Shown here: piece by piece, positions 61,738 through 64,000 of the stretch
Numbering within the stretch: position 1 is the first letter of the stretch
How the letters are laid out: the number at the start of each line of letters is the position of its first letter
Assembly: GCA_024278835.1 (NCBI GenBank)
Contig: JAJRSK010000068.1
Location: 1 to 64,000 of the forward strand
Direction of reading: 5' to 3'
DNA from: Campylobacterales bacterium
GTDB lineage: Bacteria; Campylobacterota; Campylobacteria; Campylobacterales; QNZT01
DNA: 64,000 nucleotides
Program-made: the position numbers and the translations under genes
Notes under the pieces: model-generated
Seen by the model: the letters and a program-made list of their open reading frames with translations, nothing else
The model's database searches: none
Told to the model about the DNA's origin: nothing

Positions 61738-62557
61738 TGTTTTCTCCTATAGTCAGGGTAAATCCTCTATCAAATCCAGCCAAATCTTTATAAAAGTCTG
61801 CCTCGCCTAAGCCCTTTGTCTTAAAATACTTTGAAAGTGGCTCTTTTTGATCATACCCCATTTCACAACACAAATAGCAGTTGTCATGATAGGCGGCGAT
61901 ATCTATGATGTTTTTTAAGACTTCATCTCCCACCTGTCCACCAAAAAGGGCGATATCAGGTTCATAAGAGAGGTTGTTTTCCACCTTGGCATCATCAGCG
62001 ATATAGGGTGGATTTGAGACGATGATATCAAATTTTTCTTGGATATCTATGAGGTAGGGGGTATGGATAAAAGTGATTTTATCTTCAACGCCAAAACGCT
62101 TTGCATTGATTTTGGCAACGAGGATAGCTTCTTGGGAGATATCGGTAGCTGTGATGCTAACATCGTCTACAAGTAGGGCTATCAGACAAGATATAATACC
62201 GCTGCCAACCCCTATCTCAGCGATAGTGGGTTTATGCAGTGTCTGTGCAAGTTGTACTACTTTATCGACAAGTATTTCGGTTTCAGGACGGGGGATTAAA
62301 GCCCCTTTTTGGATAAAAAAATCTCGTGCATAGAAGCTAGCTGATTGGGTGATATACTCTATAGGTTCATCTGCTTGTGCACGTCGTATCAAGCCAAAGT
62401 AGTCATCAGGGTTTTTTAAGACTTCATTCTCTTTGAGTATGAGTTGTAGGGAATCAATGCCTAGATGATGGGAGAGGAGGATGCGTGCTTCTTTCCCATT
62501 TTGAAGTGCTTTGCCCCCTTGCTTTAATGCCTCTTTGATGGTCACGTGCTTGGACAA
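61727..62557 (-). CDS. prmC: Release factor glutamine methyltransferase
   Basis: PRPETEILVDKV, IGVGSGIISCLIA, IVSNPPYIADD. Confidence 0.95.
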   Translation of the reverse strand: MSKHVTIKEALKQGGKALQNGKEARILLSHHLGIDSLQLILKENEVLKNPDDYFGLIRRAQADEPIEYITQSASFYARDFFIQKGALIPRPETEILVDKVVQLAQTLHKPTIAEIGVGSGIISCLIALLVDDVSITATDISQEAILVAKINAKRFGVEDKITFIHTPYLIDIQEKFDIIVSNPPYIADDAKVENNLSYEPDIALFGGQVGDEVLKNIIDIAAYHDNCYLCCEMGYDQKEPLSKYFKTKGLGEADFYKDLAGFDRGFTLTIGENNRK

Positions 62558-63789
62558 CTTATCTGTAAATTTTTGTCTTCTTCACTCTCATCAATAGCCA
62601 TCCCTAATCTTTTGAGTCTCTCCACTAGTGGTGGGTGGGTGTGATAAAACATGATAAAGAGAGGATGGGACTTTGGAAAACTTTTGTTTTCGTTGGCAAG
62701 TTTTTGAAGAGCGTTGGCTAAGTCTACAGCGGACTCACACGCTGCACCAAACTCATCCGCATGGTACTCATTTTTACGACTAAAATAACCAAAAATAGGC
62801 ATATAGAAAAAAGAGATAATAGGCGAAAATATCATAAAAAATGCCAAGATCGCATAAGGTGTTTTTTCGATACCGATACTTGAAAAAAGTTCTTGTGGCA
62901 GGTTACCAAAGATAGCAAACATCACAAAGAGTAGCCCACCTGTTAAGGCGATATTTTTAATGATATCTTTATGTTTAAAGTGACCTAACTCGTGTCCTAA
63001 AACAGCTAAAAGTTCCTGTTTGGTGAGTTTTTCGATGAGTGTATCATAGAGTACCACCCGTTTTGACTTGCCCAGCCCTCCAAAATAAGCGTTGAGTCTG
63101 TTGTCACGTTTACTAGCATCGATGGTAAAAACACCATCAGTTTTGAGCCCCACAGAAGAGAGTAGTTTCTCGATAGACTCTTTTAACGCTTCATTTTCTA
63201 AAATGGTAAATTTATTAAACAGTGGCGCGATAACCGTAGGATAGATGATGTTGACAATCAACACAATGACAAAAATCAATGCAAATCCCCAAATCCACCA
63301 ATTTTCAAAGTTGATGATGATGAGAGAAATGAGCCAAGTGACAAGACCACCAATGAGTACAAACATAACAGCACCCTTGATGGCATCTGTGATAAAAAGC
63401 TTTGCATCCATATTTGAAAATCCAAACTTTTTATCCAAAACAAAGCTTTGGTAGATATCAAATGGCAAGGAGACGAGGTAGTTAATCGCGCCAAATGCCA
63501 AGATAAACGCAACAGACTTTAGCGCTATATCATCTATCATGATAAGCCCATCCAGCCACTTCAGTCCAAATCCAATCCAAAAGATAAAGAGCATATAATC
63601 GACCATTGTGCTTAGCATCCCCATGCGTTGCCCTGCGATTTTGTACTCTGCTGCTTTGATATAGTTTTTGAGTGTCAATATGACTGGTTTGTCATACTTT
63701 GCTTTTGAGACGTATCCCACTTCCATAACTGAGACATAAATCTTCATCAAGATATATGCAAAGTAAACAACCCCTATAGTAATTAACAT
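62542..63789 (-). CDS. M48 family metallopeptidase (CAAX protease-like)
   Basis: VLGHELGHFKHKDI, NEYHADEFGA, polytopic. Confidence 0.93.
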   Translation of the reverse strand: MLITIGVVYFAYILMKIYVSVMEVGYVSKAKYDKPVILTLKNYIKAAEYKIAGQRMGMLSTMVDYMLFIFWIGFGLKWLDGLIMIDDIALKSVAFILAFGAINYLVSLPFDIYQSFVLDKKFGFSNMDAKLFITDAIKGAVMFVLIGGLVTWLISLIIINFENWWIWGFALIFVIVLIVNIIYPTVIAPLFNKFTILENEALKESIEKLLSSVGLKTDGVFTIDASKRDNRLNAYFGGLGKSKRVVLYDTLIEKLTKQELLAVLGHELGHFKHKDIIKNIALTGGLLFVMFAIFGNLPQELFSSIGIEKTPYAILAFFMIFSPIISFFYMPIFGYFSRKNEYHADEFGAACESAVDLANALQKLANENKSFPKSHPLFIMFYHTHPPLVERLKRLGMAIDESEEDKNLQISCPST

Positions 63790-64000
63790 CTATTCCCCTA
63801 ATACTTTTTTTAAGATAAGTATAAATTCACTTGGTGGTTTATAGCCTATCATTTTATCATTTTTTAACTCATTGTGCGCGGCATCATAAAAGATGATAGC
63901 GGGAGGTCCAACTACACCAAACGCTTTTTGTAAGGCTTTGTCGTCGTCGCTGTTTTCAGTCACATCAACTTTTAAGAGTGTAAATTTCGCCATCAAGGCT
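63790..64000 (-). CDS. DsbD-like thiol:disulfide interchange protein, C-terminal fragment (runs off the window)
   Basis: LLKVDVTENSDDDKALQKAFGVVGPPAIIFYD. Confidence 0.7.
   Translation of the reverse strand, partial: ALMAKFTLLKVDVTENSDDDKALQKAFGVVGPPAIIFYDAAHNELKNDKMIGYKPPSEFILILKKVLGE

Larger units (their letters stand above)
1417..63544. repeat. Highly iterated palindrome TATCATGATA, 41 exact dispersed copies
   Basis: Copy starts by eye: 1417, 3719, 6406, 9080, 9100, 10122, 11102, 13042, 13905, 14394, 16598, 20075, 23692, 24537, 25346, 26232, 26903, 27407, 27849, 28840, 31364, 31957, 32032, 32589, 35128, 35491, 35682, 36392, 37133, 37755, 39332, 40418, 49141, 50134, 51363, 54010, 56393, 57879, 59807, 60188, 63535. 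Confidence 0.95.

Noticed and set aside
1417-63544. TATCATGATA as an ordinary transcription-factor operator or CRISPR-like array
   Set aside because: Most copies are inside coding regions and dispersed irregularly; no regular spacer arrangement and no promoter association for most copies.
1-64000. tRNA, rRNA, phage, integron or CRISPR-Cas content
   Set aside because: No sequence or ORF supporting any of these was recognised by eye; a scan with tRNAscan, Infernal and a CRISPR finder would be needed to exclude them.

Overview
Window from an AT-rich Campylobacterota-like chromosome (taxon inferred from gene content and order; Sulfurovum/Sulfurimonas-like is a guess). Main blocks: copper-handling genes (TolC-like, DUF302, multicopper oxidase, YHS/HMBD CopA-type ATPase); grpE-dnaK; ppk2, sixA-like and ABC-F; a pel exopolysaccharide cluster (pelDEFGA plus pelB split in two, no recognisable pelC) with a divergent stand-alone GH114-type hydrolase; an LPS heptose/core locus; rplI-hslVU-era; a type IV pilus/Cts-like operon; a UvrD-like helicase, thrC, argB, lpxK, nadE; a DUF1501/DUF1800 pair; Fur-like, MlaF-like (apparently decayed), prmC, M48 protease. 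The most striking signal is a 10-bp palindrome, TATCATGATA, which I hand-counted 41 times (about 0.2 expected from base composition). It occurs in both sense-compatible reading frames, in intergenic hairpins, and as the ATGA stop/start overlap at LPS gene junctions. It carries a strand-polar 3' G on the + strand regardless of gene direction. Other notable items: two related ~260-270 bp elements with long nested inverted repeats, a third ~106 bp inverted-repeat element, an O-antigen-ligase-like gene split exactly at the palindrome, a frameshift in a pilus gene at an A6 run, and an MlaF-like gene with no canonical start and an in-frame amber codon. No tRNA, rRNA or CRISPR array was seen. All counts were made by eye.
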